Assembly (NCBI GenBank): GCA_027058735.1
Contig: JALURZ010000120.1
Coordinates: 1-30,211 of the forward strand
DNA: 30,211 nt
Source of the DNA: Hyphomicrobiales bacterium
GTDB taxonomy: Bacteria > Pseudomonadota > Alphaproteobacteria > Rhizobiales > JALURZ01
Direction: 5' to 3'
Shown: one piece after another, positions 1-7,943 of the stretch
How positions within the stretch are numbered: position 1 is the first letter of the stretch
Layout of the letters: every line of letters starts with the position of its first letter
Notes under the pieces: generated by a model
What the model was told of the DNA's origin: nothing
The model's input: the letters and a program-made list of their open reading frames with translations, nothing else
Databases searched by the model: none
Made by a program: the position numbers and the translations under genes

Positions 1-1
1 C

Positions 2-115
2 GCCGCCAAGAAATGTGGCGCCAAGAAATGCGCCGCCAAGAAATGTGGCGCCAAGAAATGCGCGCCCTGCGGCGCCTGCGCCGCCAACAAATGCGCGGCG
101 AAAAAGAAAAACTAG
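2..115 (+). CDS. 3' end of a Lys/Cys-repeat protein (partial, 5' end outside window)
   Basis: The open frame enters from the left edge and ends at TAG 113-115, leaving 37 visible residues. They consist almost only of Ala, Lys, Cys and Gly in the pattern AAKKCGAKKC repeated twice, then APCGACAANKC and a Lys-rich tail. The DNA under the first two units is a perfect 30-bp tandem repeat (2-31 and 32-61). The same AAKKC motif occurs in the cysteine-rich segment of the cytochrome P460 gene 1.4 kb downstream, so the two proteins are probably related in function. Regularly spaced cysteines among lysines suggest metal binding or a redox role, but this is inference. I do not recognise a named family. 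The frame was chosen because it gives this motif and ends just before a hairpin; the other two frames give Arg-rich text without structure. Confidence 0.75.
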   Translation, partial: AAKKCGAKKCAAKKCGAKKCAPCGACAANKCAAKKKN

Positions 116-179
116 CCATTGGCTGGTTCGCCTGCATTCATCCGTCCTTCGTTTCGCGGGTGAGGAAAAATCATCAGGG

Positions 180-211
180 GCGTCGCCGCGAGGCGGCGCT
201 TCTGTATTTTT
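180..211 (+). terminator. Probable imperfect intrinsic terminator after the Cys-repeat gene
   Basis: An 8-bp stem (180-187 with 192-199, one G-U pair) closes a GCGA tetraloop. It is followed by a T-rich stretch, TTCTGTATTTTT, interrupted by C, G and A. It lies 65 nt after the stop of the Cys-repeat gene and 28 nt before the next start, so it could end or attenuate transcription between the two. The broken T-run lowers confidence. Confidence 0.45.
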
Positions 212-238
212 GAGAGACGCTCGGGGCGCGGGTCCGCA

Positions 239-1150
239 ATGACCTTCGAACGCATCACAGAACGAAGAATACAGGCACGCGGGCTGCGCCGGGCGCTGTG
301 CTGCGCGCTCACCGCTTTTCTGGCAGCAGGGATGCTCGCCACTCCCGCGCCGGCGCGCGAACACGGCAGCGACCCGGCCGTGCTGGCCATTCCGGCCGGC
401 CCCTTTATCACCGGATCGGACCGCGCGGAGCGCGAAGCCGCCTACAGGCTCGACGAGGCCGCCTATGGCCACTCGGCGACCCGCAAGCAGCGCTGGTATG
501 AAAACGAGGGCGAACGGCGCGAAAGCACCCTGCCCGCCTATGCCATCACCACCACGCCGGTGACAAATGGCGACTATGCGCGCTTCATACGCGCGACAGG
601 GCGCGCCGCACCCGATGTGGATGTCAAGACCTGGAAATCCTATGGCCTCATTCATCCGTTTTCGCGCACCCGCCGCCATGCCTGGAGCGACGGCAAGATT
701 CCCGCCGGCCGGGAGCGGCATCCCGTGGTCATGGTCTCCCATGACGACGCGGTTCGCTATGCGGAGTGGCTCACCAGTGTCAGCGCCTACCGCTGGCGGC
801 TGCCCACGGAAGCGGAATGGGAAAAAGCGGCGCGCGGGCGCGACGGGCGCCGTTTCCCCTGGGGCGATACGTTCGATGCGGCAAAGCTGAATAGCCACGA
901 TGGCGGGCCGTTCGACACGGTCCCGGTCGGGCGCTATCCGGCGGGCGCCAGCCCGTTTGGCCTGTTGGACGCGGCCGGCCAGGTGTTCGAGTGGACCGCA
1001 ACGCTGCAACGCAAGGATCGCTATATCGTCAAGGGAGGGTCGTGGGACGACCGGGGCTGCGGCGTTTGCCGCCCGGCCGCGCGCCATGGCCGCCCGCGCG
1101 ATCTTAAACATATCCTGGTGGGTTTCCGGCTGGTACGCGAGGCGAAATAG
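239..1150 (+). CDS. Exported SUMF1/FGE-like protein with non-canonical cysteines
   Basis: This 303-residue protein starts with a signal peptide (about residues 1-40, hydrophobic core 19-33, likely cleavage after APA). A formylglycine-generating-enzyme/SUMF1 fold follows. Visible landmarks are AIPAGPFITGS (50-60), TTPVTNGDYARF (105-116), WRLPTEAEWEKAARG (186-200), FPWGD (206-210), FEWT (250-253) and GGSWDDRGCGVCRPAAR (266-282), with the closing VGFRLVR. In true aerobic FGEs the GGS motif is followed by a copper-binding Cys pair spaced five residues apart. Here the first position is Asp and two cysteines, C274 and C277, form a CxxC. Classical sulfatase maturation is therefore unlikely, and no sulfatase is visible nearby. 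Its position between two Cys-repeat genes suggests it acts on, or with, those exported proteins (inference). The start has only a weak Shine-Dalgarno, but it is the only one that keeps a normal signal peptide. Confidence 0.85.
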   Translation: MTFERITERRIQARGLRRALCCALTAFLAAGMLATPAPAREHGSDPAVLAIPAGPFITGSDRAEREAAYRLDEAAYGHSATRKQRWYENEGERRESTLPAYAITTTPVTNGDYARFIRATGRAAPDVDVKTWKSYGLIHPFSRTRRHAWSDGKIPAGRERHPVVMVSHDDAVRYAEWLTSVSAYRWRLPTEAEWEKAARGRDGRRFPWGDTFDAAKLNSHDGGPFDTVPVGRYPAGASPFGLLDAAGQVFEWTATLQRKDRYIVKGGSWDDRGCGVCRPAARHGRPRDLKHILVGFRLVREAK

Positions 1151-1397
1151 CGCCGGTTCGAGCGAGTTCCACAGCCCCTGATCGCGGCAAAACGATTCGC
1201 ATGCGGTCTTTTTCATTCACACACCTGTGAAGTCAATTGACTCAAGTTGAGCCGCTGGAACTGTAAGGTTTTGGCGTGGTTGGGACTGTGCGAAGGCACG
1301 GTTAAGGAGCGCGAGGGGAGCGCCTGTCAAGAGGACCCGCCTGTCAAGAGGACCCGCCTGTCAAGAATTGGCCGGCAAACTCCGGGAGCGAAGGGAA
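1151..1397 (+). promoter_or_regulatory. Intergenic leader with operator-like palindrome and 17-bp tandem repeat
   Basis: This 247-nt gap separates the SUMF1-like gene from the Cys-P460 gene. At 1232-1241 lies the perfect palindrome GTCAATTGAC, continuing into CTCAAGTTGA, so TCAA/TTGA half-sites are repeated through 1250. A TTGACT (1237-1242) inside it could be a -35, but I see no convincing -10. At 1321-1354 the 17-nt unit CGCCTGTCAAGAGGACC occurs twice in tandem, with a partial third copy to about 1365. The region suggests that the Cys-P460 gene has its own regulated promoter. Confidence 0.4.
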
Positions 1398-2354
1398 ATG
1401 AACAAAACCAGAATCAGACTTCTGTCGAGCGCGGCGATTGTGCCGTTGGTCATGGGCATGGTCGTTGGCGTCGGCATGCTGTCTGCCGGTATCACCAAGA
1501 ACGGCGATGTCGCCCGGGCGCAGTCCAATCCGTGTGCTGCCAAGAAATGCGGCGCCGCCAATCCCTGCGCTGCCGGAAAATGCGCAGCGTGCGGCCCCTG
1601 CAGCCCCGCGGCGAGCGAATGCGTCGTGCCAAGCGTTCAGGCCGCGGCGCGGTGCAACCCGTGCGCCGCCAAGAAATGCGGCCCCTGCAACCCGTGCAAG
1701 GCGAATGCCTGCGGCGCGGCCAATCCGTGCGCCGCCAAAAAATGCGGCCCCTGCAACCCGTGCGCCGCCAAGAAATGCGGCCCCTGCAACCCGTGCAAGG
1801 CGAATGCCTGCGGGCCGTGCGGGCCGTGCGGGCCGTGCGGCGCGAGCAAGAACGCCAAGATCACCAATGCCGAGGCCGTGAAGGCTTACGATTGTGTCAA
1901 GGGAGCCCTGCAGGCGGCTTATGCGAAGTCCGGCCTGGCGATGGCGAAGATCTATTCGCAATATGCCCGCTTCAACACGGTGCCCTATGTGTCGGACACC
2001 CATGGCGGCCGCCTGGTCAACAATTATGCGAGCAGGGCGGCCCGGCGCACCTATCGCAAATATGAAAAGGCCAGACAGATGCCACGCGGCTCCAAGCTGG
2101 CGAAAGACAGTTTCTCGATCAATGCCGCCGGCGCCGTCGTCAAGGGGCCGCTGTTTCTGATGGAAAAGAAGCGCCGGGGCTGGAACAAGGCCACCAATGA
2201 CTGGCGCTATTCGATGGTGATGCCTGACGGGTCGGTCTTTGGGGCGACCAGGGGCAAGGGCGACGCGAAGGTGCAGTTCTGCGCCGACTGCCACAATGCG
2301 GCGGCCGAAAACGATGCGATGTTCTTCCTGCCTGCGGAATTCCGCGTCAAGTAG
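1398..2354 (+). CDS. Exported cysteine-repeat protein fused to a cytochrome P460 domain
   Basis: This is a 318-residue protein. Residues 1-43 form a signal peptide. Residues 44 to about 145 are a low-complexity segment with 24 cysteines in units such as NPCAAKKCGPC, NPCKANAC and a closing GPCGPCGPCG. From about 150 to the end is a cytochrome P460-type domain with NDWRYSMVMPDGSVFG and a c-type haem site CADCH (295-299) near the C-terminus. Known P460 proteins are periplasmic c-type cytochromes, and some oxidise hydroxylamine or bind NO. The role of the Cys segment is unknown; metal loading, metal sensing or thiol redox are all possible. ATG 1398 was preferred over an in-frame TTG at 1368: it follows purine-rich GGGAGCGAAGGG and gives a compact signal peptide. 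A perfect 62-bp direct repeat lies in the coding sequence. An intrinsic terminator follows directly. Confidence 0.85.
   Translation: MNKTRIRLLSSAAIVPLVMGMVVGVGMLSAGITKNGDVARAQSNPCAAKKCGAANPCAAGKCAACGPCSPAASECVVPSVQAAARCNPCAAKKCGPCNPCKANACGAANPCAAKKCGPCNPCAAKKCGPCNPCKANACGPCGPCGPCGASKNAKITNAEAVKAYDCVKGALQAAYAKSGLAMAKIYSQYARFNTVPYVSDTHGGRLVNNYASRAARRTYRKYEKARQMPRGSKLAKDSFSINAAGAVVKGPLFLMEKKRRGWNKATNDWRYSMVMPDGSVFGATRGKGDAKVQFCADCHNAAAENDAMFFLPAEFRVK
1653..1813 (+). repeat. Perfect 62-bp direct repeats, 99-bp period, inside the Cys segment
   Basis: Positions 1653-1714 and 1752-1813 are identical over 62 bases and are offset by 99 nt (33 codons), so they are in frame. A related but diverged unit lies at 1527-1560. 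Identity at wobble positions points to recent duplication or gene conversion rather than old protein-level conservation. The unit could expand or contract by slippage without breaking the frame. Confidence 0.9.
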
Positions 2355-2371
2355 CATGCGACACGCGTCAG

Positions 2372-2405
2372 AACTCCCGGGGTCTCGCGGCTCCGGGAGT
2401 TTTTT
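2372..2405 (+). terminator. Intrinsic terminator after Cys-P460 gene
   Basis: A perfect 9-bp stem, AACTCCCGG (2372-2380) with CCGGGAGTT (2393-2401), has a 12-nt loop and is followed by a T-run ending at 2405. It begins 17 nt after the stop of the Cys-P460 gene and ends 19 nt before the chosen start of the SNase-like gene, so it separates the two. Confidence 0.9.
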
Positions 2406-2424
2406 GCCCGAAAGCAGCGATGCG

Positions 2425-2874
2425 ATGACCCGCCGGGTCGGAACCGCGCGGCTGGCCGCGGCCATTCTGGCTGTGATCTTGTACCCCTCACTTGCCGGTG
2501 ATATCCGCGCCGAGCCGTTTAGCGTCGTCGATGGCGATACGCTGCTGGTGGACGGCAAGATCCGCAACCTTGTCGGCGTCAGGGCGCCCCGGCTGGGGGA
2601 GAGGTGCCGGGTGCGCGGCCGCCAGCGCGACTGCGGCCTGATCGCGCGCGCATCGCTGCTGGACATGACCGCCGGCGCCACCGTGGTCTGCAAACGGGTC
2701 AGCGCCGCGCCCGCCGCACGCTACCGCTGCCTCGCCGACGGCTATGACCTTTCCGAAGGCATCGTCCACACCGGCTGGGCGCGCGCGCTGCCCGACGCGC
2801 CGGCGCGCTACCGCGACATCATGCGCGAGGCACAGGCCAGAAAACGCGGCATGTGGCGGAAGGATCAGCCCTAA
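2425..2874 (+). CDS. Small exported SNase-like (thermonuclease-fold) protein
   Basis: This 149-residue protein has an N-terminal hydrophobic signal segment (about 8-29), then a short staphylococcal-nuclease-like domain. The family motif VVDGDTLLVDG lies at 34-44 and the C-terminal part ends in KRGMW. In staphylococcal nuclease the catalytic trio is Arg-Glu-Arg. Arg47 sits where the first Arg is expected, but the usual DxPE stretch reads VRAPR (52-56), so the general-base Glu is not at its normal place. The protein may be inactive or have another ligand. Four cysteines (61, 70, 89, 102) could form two disulfides in the periplasm. ATG 2425 was chosen because earlier in-frame starts would lie upstream of or inside the terminator at 2372-2405; its Shine-Dalgarno is weak. 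The stop overlaps the convergent aminotransferase by 4 bp. Confidence 0.75.
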   Translation: MTRRVGTARLAAAILAVILYPSLAGDIRAEPFSVVDGDTLLVDGKIRNLVGVRAPRLGERCRVRGRQRDCGLIARASLLDMTAGATVVCKRVSAAPAARYRCLADGYDLSEGIVHTGWARALPDAPARYRDIMREAQARKRGMWRKDQP

Positions 2875-4220
2875 CCCAGCCCCTTGATGATTTTTTCCAG
2901 TTTTGCGGCGATCTCGCCGATCTGCTGTTGTGAAACAATCAGCGGCGGCGACAGGGCGATGGTATCCGCGGTGATGCGGATCATCATGTCATGATCGCGG
3001 AACGCCGTATCCATGGCGGCAAGTCCGCGCGCGCCGGTCTGGCCCTCGACCGGCTCAAGATCGATGCCGGCCACCAGCCCGATGGTGCGGATATCCCTGA
3101 CCAGCGGCAGTCCCTTGAGCCCGTGCATGGCGTCCGCCCAGGTCTGTTCGAGCGCGCCGGCGCGGGCGAACAGGCCTTCCTCCTGAAATACCTCAAGCGA
3201 GGCAAGCGCGGCGGCCGCCGCCAGGGGATGGCCGGTATAGGTATAGCCATGGAACAACTCGATGGTGTTTTCCGGCCCCTGCATGAAGGCCTGATAGATA
3301 TGATCGCGCACGATCGCCCCGCCCATGGGCACCGTGCCGCTGGTGACACCCTTGGCAATGGTCATGATGTCGGGCGTAACACCGTAGCGTTCGGCGGCCG
3401 ATCCATGGCCGAGCCGGCCAAAAGCGGTGATGACCTCATCAAAGATCAGCACAATGCCGTGATCGTCGCAGATCTGCCGCAGCCGCTGCAGATAGCCCCG
3501 CGGCGCGGCGAGAACCCCGGTCGATCCGGCCATCGGCTCGACAATGACCGCGGCAATGGTGGAGGCGTCGTGCAGCGCGATCAGGGACAAAAGGTCGTCG
3601 GCCAGATGGGCGCCCCACTCCGGCTCGCCGCGCGAAAACGCCTGATGCTCGAAACTGTAGGTGTGGCGTAAATGATCGACGCCTGGCAGCAGCGACCCGA
3701 ATGCCTTGCGGTTGGCCGGCATGCCGCCGAGCGAAATGCCGCCAAAGCCGACGCCGTGATACCCGCGTTCGCGGCCGATCAGCCGGGTGCGCGTCCCCTG
3801 CCCACACGCCTGCTGATAGGCCAGCGCGATCTTGAGCGCGGTGTCCACGGCTTCCGATCCCGAATTGGTGAAAAAGCAGTAGTTGAGATCGTCGGGCATC
3901 ATCATGGAGAGCCGGGACGCCAGCTCAAACACCTTGGGATGGGCAAAGTGAAATGCCGGGGCATAGTCGAGCTCGGCGGCCTGTTTGCGGATCGCCGATA
4001 CAATCTTGTCGCGGCCATGGCCGGCATTGCAGCACCACAGGCCGGCGGTCGCGTCCAGAACCGGGCGCCCGTCCGGGGTGAAATAATGCATGTCCTTGGC
4101 GCGCGCGATGACGCGCGGATCGCGCTTGAACGCCCGGTTCGGCGTGAAGGGCAGCCAGAACGGCTCCATATTGTTGGGAGTCGGCTCCCTGTCCTGCATC
4201 GTTTCATGGGCCTGAGACAT
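2871..4220 (-). CDS. Omega-amino acid:pyruvate aminotransferase (class III, PLP)
   Basis: This is a 449-residue class III aminotransferase of the usual length. It shows the N-terminal FWLPFTPNRAFK block typical of omega-amino acid (beta-alanine):pyruvate transaminases, the phosphate-binding NSGSEA (119-124), RGYHG (152-156), the PLP-ring Asp in IFDEV (D261) and the Schiff-base lysine K290 in TIAKG. It would be cytosolic and transfer an amino group from beta-alanine or another omega-amine or omega-amino acid to pyruvate. It is transcribed alone towards the SNase-like gene, and its upstream region is shared with groESL. The exact substrate cannot be read from sequence. The family and the omega-type assignment are firm, the precise amine is not. 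Confidence 0.88.
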   Translation of the reverse strand: MSQAHETMQDREPTPNNMEPFWLPFTPNRAFKRDPRVIARAKDMHYFTPDGRPVLDATAGLWCCNAGHGRDKIVSAIRKQAAELDYAPAFHFAHPKVFELASRLSMMMPDDLNYCFFTNSGSEAVDTALKIALAYQQACGQGTRTRLIGRERGYHGVGFGGISLGGMPANRKAFGSLLPGVDHLRHTYSFEHQAFSRGEPEWGAHLADDLLSLIALHDASTIAAVIVEPMAGSTGVLAAPRGYLQRLRQICDDHGIVLIFDEVITAFGRLGHGSAAERYGVTPDIMTIAKGVTSGTVPMGGAIVRDHIYQAFMQGPENTIELFHGYTYTGHPLAAAAALASLEVFQEEGLFARAGALEQTWADAMHGLKGLPLVRDIRTIGLVAGIDLEPVEGQTGARGLAAMDTAFRDHDMMIRITADTIALSPPLIVSQQQIGEIAAKLEKIIKGLG

Positions 4221-4406
4221 GAGGCTTCCCCCCGTTTTTGATCACTGCGCCGGAATCCGGCCCGCCCGCGAAAAATCCCGGCTCCGCGGGCCGGCGCGGC
4301 GCCCGATACTCTACCAAGTTCCCGGCCGAATCAAAATGCCCGGTTTCCGGCCAGCAGGCGAGACCGTCCCCGCCGGGCCGCGTTAGCCATATTGAGGCGG
4401 CAGACC

Positions 4407-4435
4407 TTGACACCCGCGGCGGCATCGCCTATTTC
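4407..4435 (+). promoter_or_regulatory. groESL sigma-70-type promoter
   Basis: A perfect -35 TTGACA (4407-4412) is followed after 17 nt by TATTTC (4430-4435), a weak -10. The predicted start near 4442 lies right at the CIRCE operator, the classic arrangement for HrcA repression of groE. Confidence 0.65.
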
Positions 4436-4446
4436 CAGGGCGGCTG

Positions 4447-4473
4447 TTAGCACTCTCATGAGAGGAGTGCTAA
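4447..4473 (+). promoter_or_regulatory. CIRCE operator (HrcA binding site) of groESL
   Basis: The sequence TTAGCACTC, nine spacer bases, then GAGTGCTAA matches the CIRCE consensus exactly. CIRCE is the binding site of the HrcA repressor, which is released on heat stress when GroEL is titrated. As DNA it overlaps the expected transcription start; as RNA it would form a 5' hairpin in the groESL leader. hrcA itself is not in the window. Confidence 0.97.
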
Positions 4474-4579
4474 AGCTTGTGGGCGGTGGCCAGTCAGGCA
4501 ACGCGTTCTGGCCCGGTCCGTAGGTAAAGCAACGCCAAATCAATCAGACAGACATATCGTTCACAGGAGACGTTCAACT

Positions 4580-4870
4580 ATGAAATTTCGTCCTCTCCAT
4601 GATCGCGTCGTTGTCCGGCGCGTTGATGAAGACACCAAGTCAAGCGGTGGCATCATCATCCCCGACACGGCGCAGGAAAAGCCTTCGCAAGGCGAAGTGA
4701 TCGCCGCGGGCCCGGGTGCGCGCGGCGACGATGGCAAGGTCATTGCGCTCGATGTCGAGAAAGGCGACCGCATCCTGTTTGGCAAGTGGTCGGGCACCGA
4801 GGTCAAGATCAACGGCGAAGACCTGCTGATCATGAAAGAATCCGACATCATGGGCGTTCTTGAAGGCTGA
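4580..4870 (+). CDS. groES: Co-chaperonin GroES (Hsp10)
   Basis: This 96-residue protein has the standard GroES length. It opens MKFRPLHDRVVVRR, shows the mobile-loop stretch around SSGGIIIPDTAQEKP (22-36) that contacts GroEL, and ends with the beta-strand ILMKESDIMGVLE type signature. It forms the heptameric lid of the GroEL folding chamber in the cytosol. AGGAGA at 4565-4570 is well placed before ATG 4580. groEL follows after 69 nt, so both lie in one operon under the CIRCE-controlled promoter. Confidence 0.98.
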   Translation: MKFRPLHDRVVVRRVDEDTKSSGGIIIPDTAQEKPSQGEVIAAGPGARGDDGKVIALDVEKGDRILFGKWSGTEVKINGEDLLIMKESDIMGVLEG

Positions 4871-4939
4871 TCGCCCCGGGCCCCGTGAAATGCAACTCAC
4901 CATGCACGAATCCAGAGAAACAAGAGGTTAAGGAACATA

Positions 4940-6592
<1,653 letters not shown>

Positions 6593-6618
6593 CCGTCCAG
6601 ACCGCACCGACAAAATGG

Positions 6619-6651
6619 AAGGGGCCGCCCGCCGGGCGGCCTCTTTTTTTT
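6619..6651 (+). terminator. Intrinsic terminator of groESL
   Basis: An 8-bp GC stem, GGCCGCCC (6623-6630) with GGGCGGCC (6634-6641), has a 3-nt loop and is extended by flanking A/G-T/C pairs. An eight-T run at 6644-6651 follows. It directly abuts the end of the convergent broken gene on the other strand. Confidence 0.95.
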
Positions 6652-6652
6652 G

Positions 6653-7217
6653 CTATTGAAAGGCGCAGTTCTCCTTCCAGCGCGCGGCGCACAGATAGTT
6701 GGCGGCAAACACCTTCGCCTGCGCGCGGGCGCACGCGGCGCGGTCCGACGAGTTTGCAGCCGCCCTGTTCAGCCGGCGCAGATCGCCGCGATTGCCGGGA
6801 CGCCGGTATCCGGCGAGCAGGTGCAGCGCCCAGGGCTTCAGTTCCGGCCATTGATTGAAGAACGCACGCGGCCAAAGACGACCGCGCTCTGTGGTTTCGA
6901 GGTGTCCGCGCGATGGACAAACGCCGCCCCCGGGTCGTCCTTCACCTCATTCAGGAGTGCGCGGGTGACCGCATCCGAGCGGACCATTCCGGACGCATCC
7001 AGCGGCAGCCCCTGCGCGATATAGTCGTCATAAAAGCTGATGAGACCGGGGTGGCCGCGCGGCAGATAGAAGCGCGGGCGGAATTTTGCAACAGGCCTTG
7101 TTCGCGCGCGTCAGGCCCCGTTTCGCGTGGCGAATTGGCCGCGAGACAGTCGGCAAAACCGGGGAACTGCGAAAAATTGTGGCCGGCCGCGAGAAGGCCG
7201 AACCGGCGCCGGCTCAC
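6653..7217 (-). pseudogene. Broken hypothetical gene with two single-base frameshifts
   Basis: On the minus strand three consecutive segments in three frames read as plausible protein. Segment one starts at GTG 7217 (SRRRFGLLAAGHNFSQF...). Segment two begins near 7087 (FRPRFYLPRGHPGLISFYDD...). Segment three begins near 6866 (FFNQWPELKPWALHLLAG...) and ends at TAG 6653-6655. Adding one base at the T-run 7084-7087 and one near 6864-6870 restores a single frame of 188 residues, ending NYLCAARWKENCAFQ. I do not recognise the family. The two lesions could be real decay or homopolymer-type sequencing errors; the neighbours are intact. It lies 27 nt downstream of hisG in the same direction and ends against the groESL terminator. 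Confidence 0.6.
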
Positions 7218-7244
7218 GATGCCGGCCGGATCATGACAGCACCC

Positions 7245-7943
7245 TCACAGCACATCGCGCAATCGTCCGGCAAGATGGTCAATGACACCGGCGCTCCCCT
7301 TGCCAATGGATCGCGAGCACGCCAGACAGGCTTCGCTCTTGAGAATGATGCCATCGTCCAGCACCTTGAGGTGATTGGCGCGCAGCGTGCTGCCGGTCGA
7401 TGTGATATCGACAATGACCTCCGCGGCGCCGGCCGCCGGCGCGCCTTCGGTCGCACCGAGGCTTTCGACAATCCGGTAGGCGCTGACGCCGCGCCCGGCG
7501 AAGAATCCGCGCGTCAGCGTCACATATTTCGTCGCCACGCGAAGCCTGCGGCCATGGGTCTTGTGAAACAGCGCGCCGGCGGCCTCCAGATCGATCATGC
7601 GCCAAACATCGAGCCAGCATTCAGGCACCGCCACGACGACATCGGCGCGACCGAAGCCGAGCCGGGCCGCGATCGCGATCGACGCACCGTGCGCGGGTGC
7701 GTGTTCGCGCAGCAGGTCCTCGCCGGTAACGCCGGCGTCCAGTTCGCCGTCATGCAGGCGATGGGCGATTTCCGCCGCCGACAGGAACGCCACGTCGACA
7801 TCGTCCAGTTCGCGGATGCGGCCCCGGTAGCCGCGCTCATGACCGCTCTTTTCCAGGGTCAGTCCGGCGCGGGCGAACAGCGCCTGGGCCGCCTCCCTCA
7901 GCCGGCCCTTGCTCGGCACGCCGAGCGTGATCGCCGCGCTCAT
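7245..7943 (-). CDS. hisG: ATP phosphoribosyltransferase catalytic subunit, short form (HisG)
   Basis: This 232-residue protein begins MSAAITLGVPSKGRL and carries the family signature ending IVDITSTGSTLRAN. It catalyses the first committed step of histidine synthesis, ATP plus PRPP to phosphoribosyl-ATP. Its length is that of the short HisG class, which lacks the C-terminal regulatory ACT-like domain and needs HisZ as partner; hisZ lies directly upstream. The start at 7943 overlaps the hisZ stop by 4 bp (ATGA). A longer in-frame opening to 8174 runs through hisZ coding sequence and is not used. Confidence 0.95.
   Translation of the reverse strand: MSAAITLGVPSKGRLREAAQALFARAGLTLEKSGHERGYRGRIRELDDVDVAFLSAAEIAHRLHDGELDAGVTGEDLLREHAPAHGASIAIAARLGFGRADVVVAVPECWLDVWRMIDLEAAGALFHKTHGRRLRVATKYVTLTRGFFAGRGVSAYRIVESLGATEGAPAAGAAEVIVDITSTGSTLRANHLKVLDDGIILKSEACLACSRSIGKGSAGVIDHLAGRLRDVL

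Larger units (their letters stand above)
4221..4579. promoter_or_regulatory. Divergent intergenic region between aminotransferase and groESL
   Basis: This 359-nt region holds the groESL promoter and CIRCE operator in its right half (listed separately), followed by a roughly 105-nt leader to groES. In the left half (4221-4400) I see no open frame of quality and no clear promoter for the leftward aminotransferase, only GC-rich sequence. Confidence 0.6.

Noticed and set aside
239..1150. Calling the SUMF1-like protein a true formylglycine-generating enzyme
   Set aside because: The first canonical active-site Cys is absent and no sulfatase gene is in the window. Only the fold family is supported.
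1527..1850. Regular repeats considered as a CRISPR array
   Set aside because: The repeats are in frame with a protein, have a 33-codon period, vary as coding repeats, and have no unique spacers of constant length.
2..2354. Assigning the Cys-repeat locus to the bufferin/MNIO (DUF692) type of copper-peptide system
   Set aside because: No DUF692 or DUF2063-like gene is visible. The partner here is SUMF1-like, so that label would be unsupported.
1344..2693. 449-codon open frame antisense to the Cys-P460 gene
   Set aside because: Its repeats (GARVAGAAFLGG-like) are only the reverse reading of the Cys repeat. The sense strand has a signal peptide, haem motif and terminator.
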